From NCBI GenBank assembly GCA_958510875.1, contig OY294067.1, forward strand, positions 261,145,736 to 261,209,735: 64,000 nt of DNA, in the 5' to 3' direction. This document shows positions 11,834 to 23,469 of this stretch, piece by piece. Origin of the DNA: Endomychus coccineus (taxonomy: Eukaryota > Arthropoda > Insecta > Coleoptera > Endomychidae). The translations under genes and the position numbers were made by a program. Below the pieces are notes generated by a model that saw only the letters and a program-made list of their open reading frames with translations, ran no database searches and was not told the DNA's origin. Numbering within the stretch: position 1 is the stretch's first letter; the number at the start of each line of letters is the position of its first letter.

Positions 11834-12419
11834 TAGGGGTCGTCTATAAGCATTTGTAACGAAGTATGACATAAGGGGAAGGAGTTCACTTGTGCCTGTC
11901 ACACCAATAATTTTTTATATTTTCGGACATTTTTTCCAATCAATTTGAATTTTGGCTGTCGGATTGCTTCACATTTTTATCTGAAGCGATTGAAGTTCCA
12001 AATCTTTGTCCAAAAAGAGTCGCTGCGCTTCATACCAAAAACGTACCGGGTATTATGAATAATGACAAGATGAAGAAATTCCTTTAAAAACATTCAAGAT
12101 GTTGTATCAATGTGGACGAAAAATTATGAGATTAAATTGCTCAAAATGTTCTCCTCTATTTTTCTCTGGTCTCAAATTATTTAATTGTTGAACACTTCTT
12201 CAAAAATGTATTTACTATCATACACATCATAATAAAAGGTATAATGAATATCATGTGAAATCTTAATATTTGATTGAGAAAATGCATGACATGGTTCATA
12301 AGACAATCCCGGAAATTAGAAAGTGACACCACGTCAAAATATCTTGGCAAAGTGTGACAAGAGGCAGGGGGTCTAAAATAGCAAAAAATGTTATGATGTA
12401 TTTTATGGACGATCTCTAA
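11834..12419. mobile_element. TIR element with TTAGGGGTCGTC ends
   Basis: The left end TTAGGGGTCGTCTATAA and the reverse complement of the right end, TTAGAGATCGTCCATAA, match. Similarity continues weakly inward to a TGTCACAC block. Ends beginning with TA plus GGGGTCGTC-type sequence are common in Tc1/mariner-like and pogo-like non-autonomous elements, but that assignment is inferred. No transposase is recognisable in the ~590 bp. Confidence 0.5.
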
Positions 12420-12489
12420 TCTTATTCCAATTATTCAACCACGTATATCCTCATATTCAATGTGCAACCCCATTTTTAGCTTATATTTG

Positions 12490-13110
12490 ACTATAATATG
12501 GAAGCTGGTGCTTTTATAACAGCCACACCTGTCATCAGGACTTTCTGTGTTTCCCTATTTGATAGTTTAGGGGACCCACACCGTAACTCAAGTCTCCGGT
12601 AAAGGCTATTCATCGGTTGGATGTAATCTTCGTGGATAGACTAGGTTGCCCGAATATTGCTTGTCTTTTTTGCCTAGCATTTTGACAGTATGCATTTGCC
12701 AGTTTCTGTCCTCCCCCCTGTTGTATTGTCTAGGGAAAAGATCTCCATTGTACAGCCCAGATTTGTGTATGTGTCCTCTCATTGAGCTGTGACCACTAGT
12801 CACCTGTTATTATTCGAACCTGGTTCCTACTCATGTTAGGTAATTGGTTAGTTCTGTTACTCGATGGCTTCAATATATGTTTTTTCTCTTACGCTCTCTT
12901 TGTATTTCTTTGAAGCAGTCTTGTATGTTTCCTCGAACAGCGGTTTTCATTACTTCGAGTACCGGTTCTGGGACAATACGTGAGGCTGTTGATAAAATTC
13001 AGACCATTTCATCAACTTTCTCTTTGTCCACAATGCCGTAGTGACCTGGGGCACATATAAAAGTAATTTTTTGTGTTTCGCGAGAGCATTCTCATAATAG
13101 TCCCGATGTC
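12490..13110 (-). pseudogene. LINE family E, RNase H end and C-terminal domain
   Basis: Read from 13080 down: ITFICAPGHYG then DKEKVDEMV, matching the C-terminal part of a LINE RNase H domain (compare WVPGHQG and EKADELA at 56.3 kb). Further on come TSGHSSMRGHIHKSGLYNGD and a degraded HTVKMLG, which match the C-terminal 'GH---HL---GLY--- C--C---T--H-L--C' domain of the copy at 56.1 kb. Stops and a frameshift are present. This is the 3' end of an I/LOA-type non-LTR element inserted on the minus strand. The reverse transcriptase is missing. Confidence 0.75.
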
Positions 13111-13189
13111 ACTTTTGGGTTTAGGAGTACCTTCAATGACTTCTGGCTGTCTGAGCACATTCTGATTCATGCATTACTTCCTTAATTCC

Positions 13190-13573
13190 CTTAAAGTGCT
13201 TTTTTTGCACATAACAGGATTGCGTATATTCCCGCTTGGACTACGAAAGGGTATATTGCCAGCGCAATACTCAGTTGAGAGTTTATTTCAGCACTGTATA
13301 TGGTTTGCCGCTTCAACTTTGTCATTTACTATCGAGTTTTCTCACTCAGATAAATCAAGTGTTGACGGAGTCCCCTCCGATACAAGGCTATTATTGCTGG
13401 TGTTTCACAGGGATCTGTCTTGACACTAACTTGTTTTCTGCTCCATATCAACAATATGTTGGATGTGATCTCCTGTCCCGTTCATAGCTTTGCAGATTAC
13501 AGATGCCCTATTCTCATCTAGAGGCCCACATATCATTAAATCAAGCTAGAGGAACGAGACAGACACAACTCAA
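13190..13573 (+). pseudogene. LINE family A RT, 5' part of a split copy
   Basis: Across several frames this shows YGLPLQLCHLLSSFLT, then VDGVPSDT-like sequence, IIAGVSQGSVLT (the 'GVPQGSVLSP' block), FLLHINNMLD and HSFADYRCP (the 'ADD' box, second D lost). It ends inside a conserved LNQARGT region exactly where a 305-bp terminal repeat begins. The same LINE resumes at 16402, so the two halves were one copy before the insertion. Not functional. Confidence 0.8.
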
Positions 13574-13878
13574 TGAATTGATTTATATGAATATTATGAA
13601 TGAATATATATATGATTGCATGTCCTACATAAGTATGTTATATCTAATGTGATGTTATATGTTATTGTTCTAGTTAAACTAGTCTAAGAGTCAAGGTATC
13701 TGTGCCACACCAATATGTTTAATATATTTACGAAACATTAAACACATTGCTTGTGGGTCAGATCCGAGATATAAACATATATCTAATAACATTACTTAAT
13801 AAATAGAAATGAGGTCGAATATTATAACTTGGGGTTTTTAGGTAATATCGTATAGGAATGGAGGATTCCTATACTACA
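13574..13878. repeat. left 305-bp LTR-like direct repeat
   Basis: Left member of the pair. It carries GGTATCTGTGCCACACC and GTGGGTCAGATCCGAGAT and ends GGAGGATTCCTATACTACA. Offset to the right copy is a constant 2523 bp, so there are no net indels between them. Confidence 0.75.
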
Positions 13879-14088
13879 CCTCCCAACGCGGTTTAAAAAA
13901 ATGTTGAATTGACAGATTAACATTTTTTCTTTTTCCTTTTAACGTACATTATTTTTATTTTACAAACATTGTTCTTAATTAATGGTCATACATATTATTA
14001 TTATACTGTGGGATTTGCGCATACTTTTTAGTTTTACGGCTTTTTGCCTGAAATGATTTTATTAACTTATTTATATATATAGAAACAT

Positions 14089-15470
14089 ATGTTATTTTTG
14101 TACCATCTTCATGTCTTCTTTTATTTATTACATTCTTCATTATATATTATGTCTATACGTCTGGTACAACATTTATTTTCAATCCTATTTTATTTACCGG
14201 CGGATTTTATTTCCATTTTTTTCTTCTCTTCAAGCGCTCATAAATTCCTCATCCTTAGAATTCATCATTTCATTTCAGCAATAATGAAATTTTACACAAT
14301 TTGACTACATTTCTCAACAATGCCCTTAGGTACAATGCCGATCGAAAGTGTAGTTTTATGTAAATCAAAAAAATATCATCTCCATTTACTCCAATACTGC
14401 GCCTACAATTCATTTTCTTACTTTCCGTTTACTTCTCTTGTAACATATTTATGTAATTGATTCAGCCTAATAATATATTCCAATTTGATCCGTGATGTCT
14501 TGGGTGATCATTCCTATAGTCACTAGATTGCCCTTGAAATATCGAATGAACTATTCGCTCGCAATTATTTTGCTGATTCAAATTTCTGGTACTATGTTTA
14601 CTATATAACATGAATGAAATTCTTTATATTATTGTTATAATTAAATGAAGTTATTTCAATGTACGCAAATCGCATTTCTAAATAATATGTAACCATTATT
14701 CTAAACCTACATTAATTCAACTTTAAAATTATTTGCTGTCATCTTTATGACTATAATAATTTAATAATACTTGTTAAAAAAAGTTTTTGAATCTCGTCAG
14801 ATTTCCCAACTTCACTGATAAATAATCTAACTTTATTGCCCTATTCCTATAACCATATTCAAAAAAAATCTGCATAATCAATGCTATAACATCATAATAA
14901 TAAATGGTTTCCGTTCTGGAATAACCATATGTTAGCCACATCATTGTTAGTCTAACACTTACTTAATGGTTTTCTTTTTGTTGTGGTATAGTTTTCCCGG
15001 GAAATATTATATATTCGTTTTAACTACTTTTAAAACGATGTGTATATGATTTTATACATAACTTTACTTATTTGATAAATACTTTACGTTATTCTTACTA
15101 CTATTTCGATATATTAATATTTGATATTTTAAATATAATAACTGTCTAATTAATCCCATAATAAAAAAATTGATTTTATTTTTTAAAACGTAGTTATTTC
15201 CAAATCATTTCAGTTACTAACTTAGTTCAACTGAATTTAAATATTAAAAGTTAGGTATTACTAAGTTACTTCAATATTCAATACTTCTAACTTAATAAAT
15301 CAATAAATTAAAATTCATGTACACTATTGTAAATTTCACATTAAAAAAATAAATAAAACTAAAATTGTCTGGAAACAGTCATTACTCACATGGTTAATAC
15401 CTTTTCAGAGCACTACACTAAGGGGTTGACTTCTTCTTCTTTTTCTTTCCAACCCATCGCTTGCAGCCTC
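14089..15470. other. non-coding interior of the LTR-like element
   Basis: Very AT-rich. The only notable frame (14089-14304 +, hydrophobic) looks like a by-product of T-rich sequence, not a gene. No retroviral-type domain was found in any frame. Confidence 0.4.
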
Positions 15471-15471
15471 G

Positions 15472-15880
15472 ATGTCTGCGTTCCAGTTTCCATTCTCCCA
15501 GTTCCAAATCCATAGTCCAAATCCAATTCCAATCCATTCCCAATTTCCAAATCCATTATGTCTCCTTGTGGGAATCACATATGGTGATGTGGACATCAAA
15601 GAAAAAAAAAATTTTCACCATTCCATCCTCGAAATTTCCATGTTTCCATTCCAATCCATTTCCAATTTCCATTCCAATCCATTTCCAATTTCCATTCCCT
15701 TAAAGAAAGGAACTGGCCGAGATCGCCATGTTGGGGATCACTGCCGTATGTGTTCCTGTGGTCCGTTTCTTATTTCTGGTAGAAAAAAACTGGTAGAGAT
15801 CGCCATGTGGGGAAGATCACATACGTCTCTGTTTTTCCATTTTCAGAAAAGACTGGTAGAGATCGTCATGTAAGGAAGAA
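15472..15880. repeat. pyrimidine-rich and short tandem repeats
   Basis: 15480-15700 is built of repeats of the type TTCCATTCCAATCCA/TTTCCAA. 15711-15880 carries three diverged copies of AACTGGTAGAGATCGCCATGT at 15711, 15788 and 15851 (spacing 77 and 63 bp). The 133-codon open frame across it only reflects the repeats. Confidence 0.7.
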
Positions 15881-16096
15881 AAGTTTTAAAGTTGGGCGGT
15901 TCGCCCTATCTGACCCGTGGTCCTGGTGAAGGTATAGGGGATGGAAACACATCACTTGTAAAAGAGTCACTTTACTAAATTGTAGAGCTTGACGCCATTA
16001 CGACATAATGCCTCGCTCTACATAATAATAGTACAGATTCTAATTGTACATGAAGAGTTCTTGATTACAGTCTATTACGAATACCTCTTAATACTA

Positions 16097-16401
16097 TGAA
16101 TTGATTTATATGAATCTTATGAATGAATATATATATGATTGCATGTCCTACATAAGTATGGTATATCTAATGTGATGTTATATGTTATTGTTCTAGTTAA
16201 ACTAGTCTAAGAGTCAAGGTATCTGTGCCACACCAATATGTTTAATATATTTACCAAACATTAAACACATTGCTTGTGGGTCAGATCCGAGATATTAACA
16301 TATATCTAATAACATTACTTAATAAATAGAAATAAGGTCGAATATTATAACTTAGGGTTTTTAGGTAATATCGTATAGGAATGGAGGATTCCTATACTAC
16401 A
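16097..16401. repeat. right 305-bp LTR-like direct repeat
   Basis: Right member of the pair. It differs from the left one by single bases only, e.g. ATCTTATG for ATATTATG near the start. LINE family A coding sequence resumes immediately after its final CA. Confidence 0.75.
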
Positions 16402-16770
16402 AGTAGATCTTAATGCAACCAAAACTCAAGCTTATATTTTCTCCAGGAAGATAAATCCCAAAATCCCTGATATGATGATATCAGGTACAACTTTTCCTAT
16501 GAAGTATCCCATATCCATGCTCGGCATCACCAATTCTTTATTTTCAAACTTGCCGAACTTCTTCCTACTTCATCTTTCTTTCGAACCGCGATGTTGTGAA
16601 ACTCTTTGTCTCGTGAGGTCTTCCCTTTTGCCCATAACCTCCAAACTTTCAAGAAAACTTCAAATGCCTATTTCCTCTCCCAAGATTCCACTGTTGATTC
16701 GAACGATGTTCATCGAACATTATGAGTTATACCCTCGTGCAATCAAAGTATAGTAAAAACATTCCCTAGA
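16402..16770 (+). pseudogene. LINE family A RT, 3' part of the split copy
   Basis: Resumes with VDLNATKTQAYIFSRK, then PMKYPISMLGIT (the 'LGI' block after the palm), and after a frameshift CRTSSYF and VVKLFVS, then NFQENF, the C-terminal 'R-LWNSLP--VFP---N---FK' block. It continues the LINE interrupted at 13573. There is also an internal deletion between the LGIT block and the C-terminus. Confidence 0.8.
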
Positions 16771-18230
16771 CTTACATCCGTCTACGTACCAGGTTCTCTT
16801 TCCCCTGATCATCTGTTCACTCTTCTGGATCTCTTCTGATTATTTCGAAGTTTGTATTGAAGTGGAGCAGTTGGGATTTATGTAGTCCTTAGTTTTATTC
16901 CCAGGATGTCATCTCCCACGATCTTCTTGATTCTATGATTGTACGATCTACTAATCTCTTTCCCCCATGATTGTAGGTTCAATGGTACTTCCATGATTGC
17001 ATGAGTAGTTTGAGAGTATTTTTTCATAGGGTAACTTTGAACAAATTCGTCCGTCTGTCTGTCTCGATGTATATCACGAAACTTGTCTAGATGATATCTC
17101 AAAAACGAAAGGTCCTATCATATTCAAATTTTGACAAAAAATCGTTTTCTGTTTGGTGATGCATCCTATTGTTTTTTAAGGATACTGTGTGATAAACAAA
17201 TCCTTTCCTGAAGGGTTGAAAATTTAGAAAAACCATGACTTTCGTAGTATACCAGGAATCGATTCAAAACTTTTGCAGTAAATCTAATTTACTTTGAAGC
17301 TGCTTTCACCCAAATTTCAACAAAATCGTTCATCAACTATAGTCACAAGAACAAATATTGAAGTGAACCTAAATTTACAGTGTACTTTAACAACAATTTA
17401 TAAGGAACGGATGTGCTAGGTCATCCACTACACACTCAACCCGGAATCGGAAATTTTTTTTCGTACATCTTCTCAAGAACGTTATTAGTTTGAATATTAT
17501 TTAGTTGTGTAGAGATAATAAAATGAATAATTTATTCCATTATCTTTACCCAAATGCGAACAGTAATGTTAAAGAATTATAAAGAATCAGTAACCAAATC
17601 AAATGATTTGCGAAGAATAACTTTGCCACGCATACTATTTAACTATTCTCCAAGCTGCAACACGTTTCTAGTTTATTTTTATCATGATTGAGATGATGCC
17701 TTCGATACTTGATGCCTCATTATCTGAGAGCATCTACATTCACATAATTCCACCGTTACCAGTTTTCTACATGTGTAGCTAGATATGAACATGAAGAAGT
17801 TATTGCTGAGTTCGGAATGACGAGTAACGGCTGACAGTGTGAAATTACCATAAAATTGAAAGCAATTTTAATAAAGCGTGTCTTGTAAATAGGTCAGCAG
17901 CGATGAACCTCGCTAAATCCGTTTCGTTAATGTTTTAATTTTTTTAAGTTGTTGCAATTTGTCTGTACATACACAGCTTCTGGAAGTGAAATTCATTGTT
18001 TCCCAACCGGTTGTTATGAGTCTTATATTTCAATTTTTATATGAAGATTGGAGAACTCTTTTATCTTCGGTGAAAAGGTGATTATATATAATCAAAGCAA
18101 AATTGATCTTGAGGAAAGAATTTTATATAATTTTTGTCATCATATCCTTATTACTTATTTGTATAAATAATCTTAATTTTAGTTTCATTTTCTATTAGTA
18201 TGGGTTTTTTTTTTCTCTCTCTTTGGCAAT
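16771..18230. other. no recognised gene
   Basis: No recognisable coding motif. The last few hundred bases before 18235 are T-rich and probably include the 5' UTR of the LINE that follows. Confidence 0.35.
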
Positions 18231-18234
18231 ATAA

Positions 18235-19123
18235 ATGTCTAATATAGATACAGCTTTTGATATTCTTGAAAATTATAATTATGGTGTGAATGATACGGAG
18301 TGCATGAACTTTGAACAGGTGGTGAATTACTTAGATACAGAAAATAATACGCAGAGCTTAACAGTATTACATTATAACATCAGAAGTCTGAAGGCGCATT
18401 ATGACGAGTTTATGTCTAATTTTGTCGGAATTAAATAATAACAAAGGTATCAACGTGTTGATTCTTAGCGAATCATGGAAAATTGAAAATATTGAAAATT
18501 TTAGTATTCCTGGTTTTACTGTGTATCACAATGAGGGCGCGTTTAATAAATGCGATGGTGTCGTTTTATACGTTAGGGATGAAATTAGAGCTGCAGTAAG
18601 TACCATTCAACTAAGTGAAATTACAGTATTAGAATGTAAGTTAGAATTTAATAGAAAAAAAAATAATTTAATTGGAATTTACAGACCAAATAAATCAAAT
18701 ATAGATGTTTTCGTAAATAATCTGGATTGCTGTATCTCAAATATGAATAAAGATGATATAATTGTTTTCATAGGAGATTTAAATATAAATATTGATACCA
18801 AATCTATGACAAATAAGCATAATACGTTGTCATACACAAGTATGATGGAAAAAAATGGATTTCTATCACAAATAAATTGTCCAACACATGTAGATAGTGA
18901 TTTCGCAACTATTATTGATCATATTTATTTGTATGAATCAAATACTCAAAAATTGAGTAATGAATTTAAATTTAAATCAATAGTATTCCATAACTCTATG
19001 ACGGATCATTACCCACTAATTTTTAATATAAAAACTTCAGAAATAAATAAAAACAACAAAACTGAGGATGTTAATTTTATAAAAAGAATAGACGAAAAGA
19101 AAGAAGCTTTTAAATATCATTAA
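18235..19123 (+). pseudogene. LINE family C APE-type endonuclease domain
   Basis: This domain nicks target DNA to prime reverse transcription. The ATG at 18235 follows a T-rich leader and opens a frame that reaches LTVLHYNIRSL, the first conserved APE block, before a frameshift near 18420. It continues with ILSESW (catalytic E), GVVLYVRDEI, LIGIYRPN, VFIGDLNINI (the 'GDFN' box), then DHIYL and MTDHYPLIF, which holds the final catalytic 'SDH' (here TDH). Apart from the frameshift the motif residues are kept. A second frameshift lies at its end near 19110. Confidence 0.85.
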
Positions 19124-19127
19124 AAAT

Positions 19128-19697
19128 ATGAATTTTTCCGAAATATTTAAATCCACTGATTCACAGCTTTGTTCTGATACATTTTATATAAAGGTTCTGG
19201 GGGCCATAGAGAGCTGTACTGAGATTATATTGGTTAAAAATAAGCAACTAAAACTGAAGCTCTGGATGACTACTGGTATTTTAATATCTATTAGACATAG
19301 AGATAACCTAAAAAGGAAAGTAATAAGATACAACCTGAATAAAGAACTAAAACAGGAGTACAACAGATACCGTAATAATGTGACAAATATAATAAAATTA
19401 ACAAAAAATGAGTACTATAAAAGCAAATTAAATGAAGTTTCACAAAATTATAAAAAAACTTGGAAAATAATAAACGAGATCACAAATAACCCTAAAAAGA
19501 ATACAACAGCACAGATAAACAAAATTGTTAATAATAACACAATTATAAACAATCCTCAGCAAATTGCAGAAATGTTCAATAATTATTTCACGGATATAGG
19601 AGAAAAACTCACTGCTAATTGCAACACCCAGAATGAAAGCTCTGCACACTTAATCACAAATGGGAGTAGTAAAAATCTATGTTTTTGGAACCAGTAG
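19128..19697 (+). pseudogene. LINE family C linker between endonuclease and RT
   Basis: Lysine- and asparagine-rich linker with KRKVIRYNLNKELKQEYNRY and a block AEMFNNYFTDIGEKL, the conserved 'FN-YF--IG--L' stretch that precedes the RT in Jockey/CR1-group elements. The frame ends with a shift into the RT frame at about 19685. It has no enzymatic motif of its own. Confidence 0.8.
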
Positions 19698-20739
19698 ACT
19701 ATGTAGAAATTGAAAAAATTATAACTAACTTGAAGAATTCGACTGCTCCAGGAAAGGATGGTATTCATATGAAAATTTTGGAACTTTTGAAATCTTACAT
19801 AAGTAAACCGTTAGAACATATAATAAATACAATTTTTGAAACCTTTATCATTCCAACACAATTTAAAGAGAGTATCATAGTGCCTATCTTTAAAACGGGA
19901 AACAGAGAAAGCGTTGCAAACTACCGTCCAATATCATTAATGAACAATATATCAAAAATAATGGAAAAATGTTTAAACAGTAGAATCAATGCATTTCTAC
20001 AAAAAAAATCGATTCTATCACATAATCAGTTTGGCTTCCGTGCAGGGATAAGTGCAACAGACTCTGTACAGACGTTAACCTCGCACATATTAGATGATTT
20101 CAATGTTGATAAAAAAACTATTGTCATTTTTCTTGACCTACAAAAAGCATTCGACACAGTGATGCATGCAAAATTATTGAAAAAGTTGGAACACATAGGC
20201 ATTCGCGGTTGTGTGCTTCAACTAATAGAAAATTACTTAGCAGAAAGACATCAACAAGTCAGAATAGGTAGCACCCTAAGCTCTAGACAAATAATTAAAA
20301 CCAGCATACCTCAAGGGACGATATTAGGGCCAACACTCTTTCTTATATTCATCAATAATTTTCTTTTACTTGGAAATTACACAATATTGTCTTATGCAGA
20401 CGATACAGTTGTAATATGTGAGGGCGCAACCTGGAACGAGGCTTGGGATAGAGCACAATCAGCTATGAATGACATAAAAAATTGGTTGGATGCAAACAAT
20501 TTGAAATTGAACAATTCCAAACTAAATTTATAGCATTTTCGCCAACGAAAGCAGGACAGCCACCCATCTTGGAACCCTTAAAAATAGAAAACTCCACAGA
20601 TGTAATTGATCAATCAGATTCTATAAAGTATTTGGGAATATTATTTGACAAATATCTTAAATGGGAGAACTATATCGATTTTCTATCAAAAAAAGCAACG
20701 AGATTTTCTCAAGTGCCACAGATACATGTAAAATTATAA
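19679..20739 (+). pseudogene. LINE family C reverse transcriptase
   Basis: The first 284 codons form an unbroken RT core: LKNSTAPGKDGI, NYRPISLMNNISKIMEK, HNQFGFRAG, VIFLDLQKAFDTV (catalytic D of motif A), IPQGTILGPTLFLIFINN (motif B) and LSYADDTVV (catalytic DD of motif C). A frameshift near 20525 leads into KFIAFSP and IKYLGILFDKYLKW. The catalytic residues are all present, but the frameshifts and the lost C-terminus make the copy defective. RT activity converts the element's RNA to DNA at the nicked target. Confidence 0.9.
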
Positions 20740-21009
20740 ATGTAATTTGAAAATAATTTGAAATAAACTTGAAATAAACTTGAAGATGTACATCAGTAAG
20801 ATCTCATCTCTTCTGGAGCAATAATATCACATTCCAACCAAAAACACAAAGCATTTTTTTCAATTGATTTGAACAGAACATTTGAGATTTCCATTCAGAA
20901 TCAGTTCTTCAAATGTTATTTATAGAAGAGTAAAAGTAGGTAAACATGAGTTATATATAAATCTCGAGAAATAGGTCACACTAACACATATGCTTATTAT
21001 TTTCGTCTT

Positions 21010-21045
21010 TACGTACGTTTCGATCTCAGGACCATCATCGAAAGA
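21010..21045 (-). ncRNA. degenerate hammerhead-ribozyme-like motif (PLE)
   Basis: On the minus strand CGATGA (CUGAUGA with one base lost) is followed by GGTC-CTGA-GATC, a perfect 4-bp stem II with tetraloop (one G-U pair), then GAAACGTACGT. GAAAC followed by a self-complementary ACGTACGT is the arrangement of PLE minimal hammerheads, where stem III forms between two RNA copies. The missing U of the core probably inactivates it. Confidence 0.45.
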
Positions 21046-21800
21046 CGTATCAATGTTTTAAACTAATTGCATCAACCACTAAGCGCCCCTATAGCATCTA
21101 AAACGCCAACGTCGCAGAAATGATCAGAAAAATTGCTAAATCTTTTAATCACGCACTGAATTTAATCATTGGGAACACACATTGGAAATTATCTACATAC
21201 CGTTCAAAGAAATAAAGAAGACGGGTTGAAAATCTAATAAATTTATTACAGATTCCTCTAGACATTCCATAACCAGGTTAGCAATAGTAGCTGAAATAGG
21301 AGAGCCAATTGCTGTGCCGAATATTTATCCAAAATATTGCCCACTGTATTGTAAATAACTGCATTGTAAATGAAACTTTACCGCATTTATAAATTCAGAT
21401 TGATCTAGAGGTGTGTGGTTTTTAATGCCTTACCAACGTTTTTTAATGTTACTCAATGCCAAAACGACTGGTTCATTTGTAAATAAAGAAACAACGTTCT
21501 AGGAAACTAATTGATGATCTGTGGGTACGGATTGGTTTTTTATAAGCTAATTAAAATGCCATAAGTTTTTCATATGAAATGAATTTTTTCCTATTATATT
21601 GTTGATAGATGTTGATAAAAATTTTGGTAAATTGTAGGTAGGCGCTCAAACATAAGATCGTTTCTGGCAAATGATTCATTGGAGATTTAATCATCAGCTC
21701 ACGTTTCTTGGTCTCGGTGAATCTCTACTTACCTTGATCTGTATATAATAATCGCTGGAGGAAAATGATTATTTTTGACGTGAATTGTTATAATTAAACC
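21045..21800 (-). pseudogene. Penelope-like element RT fragment
   Basis: Read from 21520 down: NVVSLFTNEPV (palm motif with 'VSLFTN-P'), ALSNIKKRW, then FGTAIGSPISATIANLVMECL, the PLE 'G-AMGSPLSP--A---ME' block, and after a frameshift FFERYVDN, the 'YVDD' box with the second D lost. A stop splits TNEPV from its neighbours and the thumb and GIY-YIG domains are missing. The fragment ends just above a hammerhead-like motif on the same strand, as expected for an internally deleted PLE. Confidence 0.8.
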
Positions 21801-22640
21801 CGTTTTATTTACGATATAATATAATACGTTTGCTAATATGAGACGTTGTAATTATTATGACAATGATGTGGCAACGTAAATGTAACATCAAACAATAATT
21901 ACCAGAAAGCCGCCGTCATAACACGAAAGAACGATGTTATTTCCATCATTTTCCTCCGACTACAGATCTTCAAACAATAAATAGTTGACGGCTCACTTGG
22001 CACTTGGTATTACAAAAGAACGTCACATCAATTCACGAGACGGTGTAAATAAAACTCAATAATATAAAGTTGTAAGAACATTTCGAAGCCCATTATCACC
22101 ACATTCAGCCAGTCGAGCACTCGGCATCGCTGACAACTATGGGAAGTTACAACTGCATTGGTCATTCTGAGTTTCAGTAAGTGACTATAATCGAATTACA
22201 CGTATTTGCTTGTATTTTTAATGCATGTTTGTCGGCAAATTCGATTCGCCCATGGTCCAATCGTAAAGGTAATATAGTCGCAGAGTTCGCAAGAGGTTAA
22301 TACCTAGCGATGATGATGGATTGAAACCCCAAACGGAGACTTGACAACTGGTGTTTATACGAGATACGTGTCGAGTTATGTAAATATTACACTCCAGGGT
22401 TCACGTACACTTTTGAAATAATTATAAGCTAGTTGTACGTAGATGCTTGAGACCGTAATTAACCACTTGAAACAAGTTATAATATGACTTTTTCGGTTTT
22501 CCATGTTGGTGGTGACTGAGCATTATTCTTATATAATATATTCGCATATTATTGAAAATATAAAATGGTCAGGCGAAAAGATGATTAAAGAGCATATACA
22601 GTGTGACCCAGTTAGATTGGACACACCCCTGTAAAATTTA
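21801..22640. other. no recognised gene
   Basis: No frame or motif that I recognise. Near 22600 a GTGACCCAGTTAGATTGGACA stretch looks like the end of a dispersed repeat, but I cannot define its limits. Confidence 0.3.
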
Positions 22641-23040
22641 AGTTATTATCCGATTTCAACCAATTTTTTTTGAATTGTCAAATAATGAAAGGTCTACTAC
22701 AGGACAGAATTTGAAATGTTTTTTCCAATTTTCAGGGCATCTACGATACTTTTCCATAGTCGAAAATGGAGAATTTTCATTAGCGATTTTTTTTGCAAAT
22801 ATTACTACGCCACTGGATTCAGAGTGCCTCCAAATAGCCACTGGCTTTATTCTTAAGCTATGGCGGACAGTGAAAGTCGTGTTCATTCCAAAGGCGAGTG
22901 AAATTGATTTTACCCAAGCTAAGGCATTCTGTCCTATTAGTCTAACCTCATTCCTATATTGAAGACATTCGAGAGACTGATTGACAGACACTTGAGAGAT
23001 GACCCACTGAAGACCCATCCCTTACACTGTCGTCAACACG
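22640..23040 (+). pseudogene. LINE family E RT fragment
   Basis: Shows LWRTVKVVFIPKASEIDF, then TQAKAFCPISLTSFL, the 'W----V-FIPK---D---AK-FRPISLTSF' block of I/LOA/R1-group LINEs, and in the next frame LKTFERLIDRHLRDDPLKT and HAYQ. It is closely similar to 36.95-37.1 kb (RSVKVVFIPK ... ALERLIDR). It stops abruptly where PLE sequence begins near 23060, so the PLE either inserted here or the LINE was truncated. Frameshifted. Confidence 0.82.
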
Positions 23041-23061
23041 CCTACCAGATGGTTCTTTCGA

Positions 23062-23247
23062 TTGAAAATCCTAGGCCGAGTACTGAATTTCCATCAGCGA
23101 AAAATTCTTGAAGCGATAGAAATCCTAAAACATCTGAACCATGACTCAGGATATTACCTTCCAAACATTTGGAAACCTATCGTCGAAAATTCCACTTCGC
23201 ACATGATCACACAACGGCAGGGTCAGGTGCCAGAACCACTGGAATAA
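23062..23247 (+). pseudogene. Penelope-like element C-terminal end
   Basis: Frame with ILEAIEILKHLN, then SGYYLPNIWKPIVENS and TQRQGQVPEP. These match the C-terminal end of the fuller copy at 24.9-25.1 kb (SLEAIEILN, NIWKAILEHS, TQRQGQVPGR), which directly follows the GIY-YIG endonuclease there. Only the last ~60 residues remain. The following 3' region holds a hammerhead-like motif. Confidence 0.72.
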
Positions 23248-23339
23248 AGGCAGTGAACTGTGTAGCGTGAAGGATTTTTCCCACAATAAATACCGCTACA
23301 GAAACCAGAACAATCATCAGTTTCAGTTCAAGCCTCAAG

Positions 23340-23400
23340 TCTGCCCTGAAGATGCCACCTGTGATGGTTGGCGAAACTTCGGCATCAAGTCGTGCTATTG
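23340..23400 (+). ncRNA. hammerhead-ribozyme-like motif at PLE 3' end
   Basis: CTGAAGA (23346-23352) is followed by GCCACC and GGTTGGC, which pair with one bulge to form stem II, then the GAAA box (23373-23376). ACTT ... AAGT then C could form stem III with the cleavage residue after it. The sister copy at 25.2 kb has GAAACGTC, the usual PLE form. Stem I pairing is weak as far as I can fold by eye. The open frame that crosses this region is not a protein. Confidence 0.55.
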
Positions 23401-23469
23401 TGACGCCGAATCCATCCGGAAAACAAGAATTTTCAAGATTAGCTATCCGCGGAAGTCTACTATAAGGAG

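Larger units (their letters stand above)
13574..16401. mobile_element. element with 305-bp direct terminal repeats, inserted in a LINE
   Basis: Two direct repeats of equal length, 13574-13878 and 16097-16401, bound 2.2 kb. They start TGAATTGATT and end CTATACTACA, i.e. TG...CA like LTRs. I count about six differences between them, so insertion was fairly recent. The interior has no gag, protease, integrase or RT frame that I can see, which suggests a non-autonomous LTR element or an internally deleted one. Orientation is uncertain. A ~150-bp stretch next to the right repeat (about 15910-16040) recurs inverted at 30330-30485, suggesting minus orientation. No clear PBS, polypurine tract or 5-bp duplication was found. 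Confidence 0.65.
18235..20765 (+). mobile_element. LINE family C, nearly complete ORF2 with 3' tail
   Basis: The most complete retrotransposon in the window. In order it has an APE-type endonuclease, a linker and an RT, broken by four frameshifts, then a 3' tail of TTGAAATAAAC repeats ending near 20765. The RT is followed by a short LGI-type block and the tail without the usual ~150-residue C-terminal region, so the 3' part of the ORF is deleted internally. The tail of short repeats, not poly(A), is typical of CR1/Jockey-group elements; the exact clade is not determined. The low number of lesions suggests it is younger than most neighbours. Confidence 0.88.

Noticed and set aside
14089..14304. 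hydrophobic 71-codon frame as a membrane protein
   Set aside because: T-rich sequence gives Phe/Leu/Ile-rich frames by chance; no start context or conservation is visible.
15472..15873. 133-codon open frame as a gene
   Set aside because: It is made of translated short tandem repeats inside the LTR-like element.
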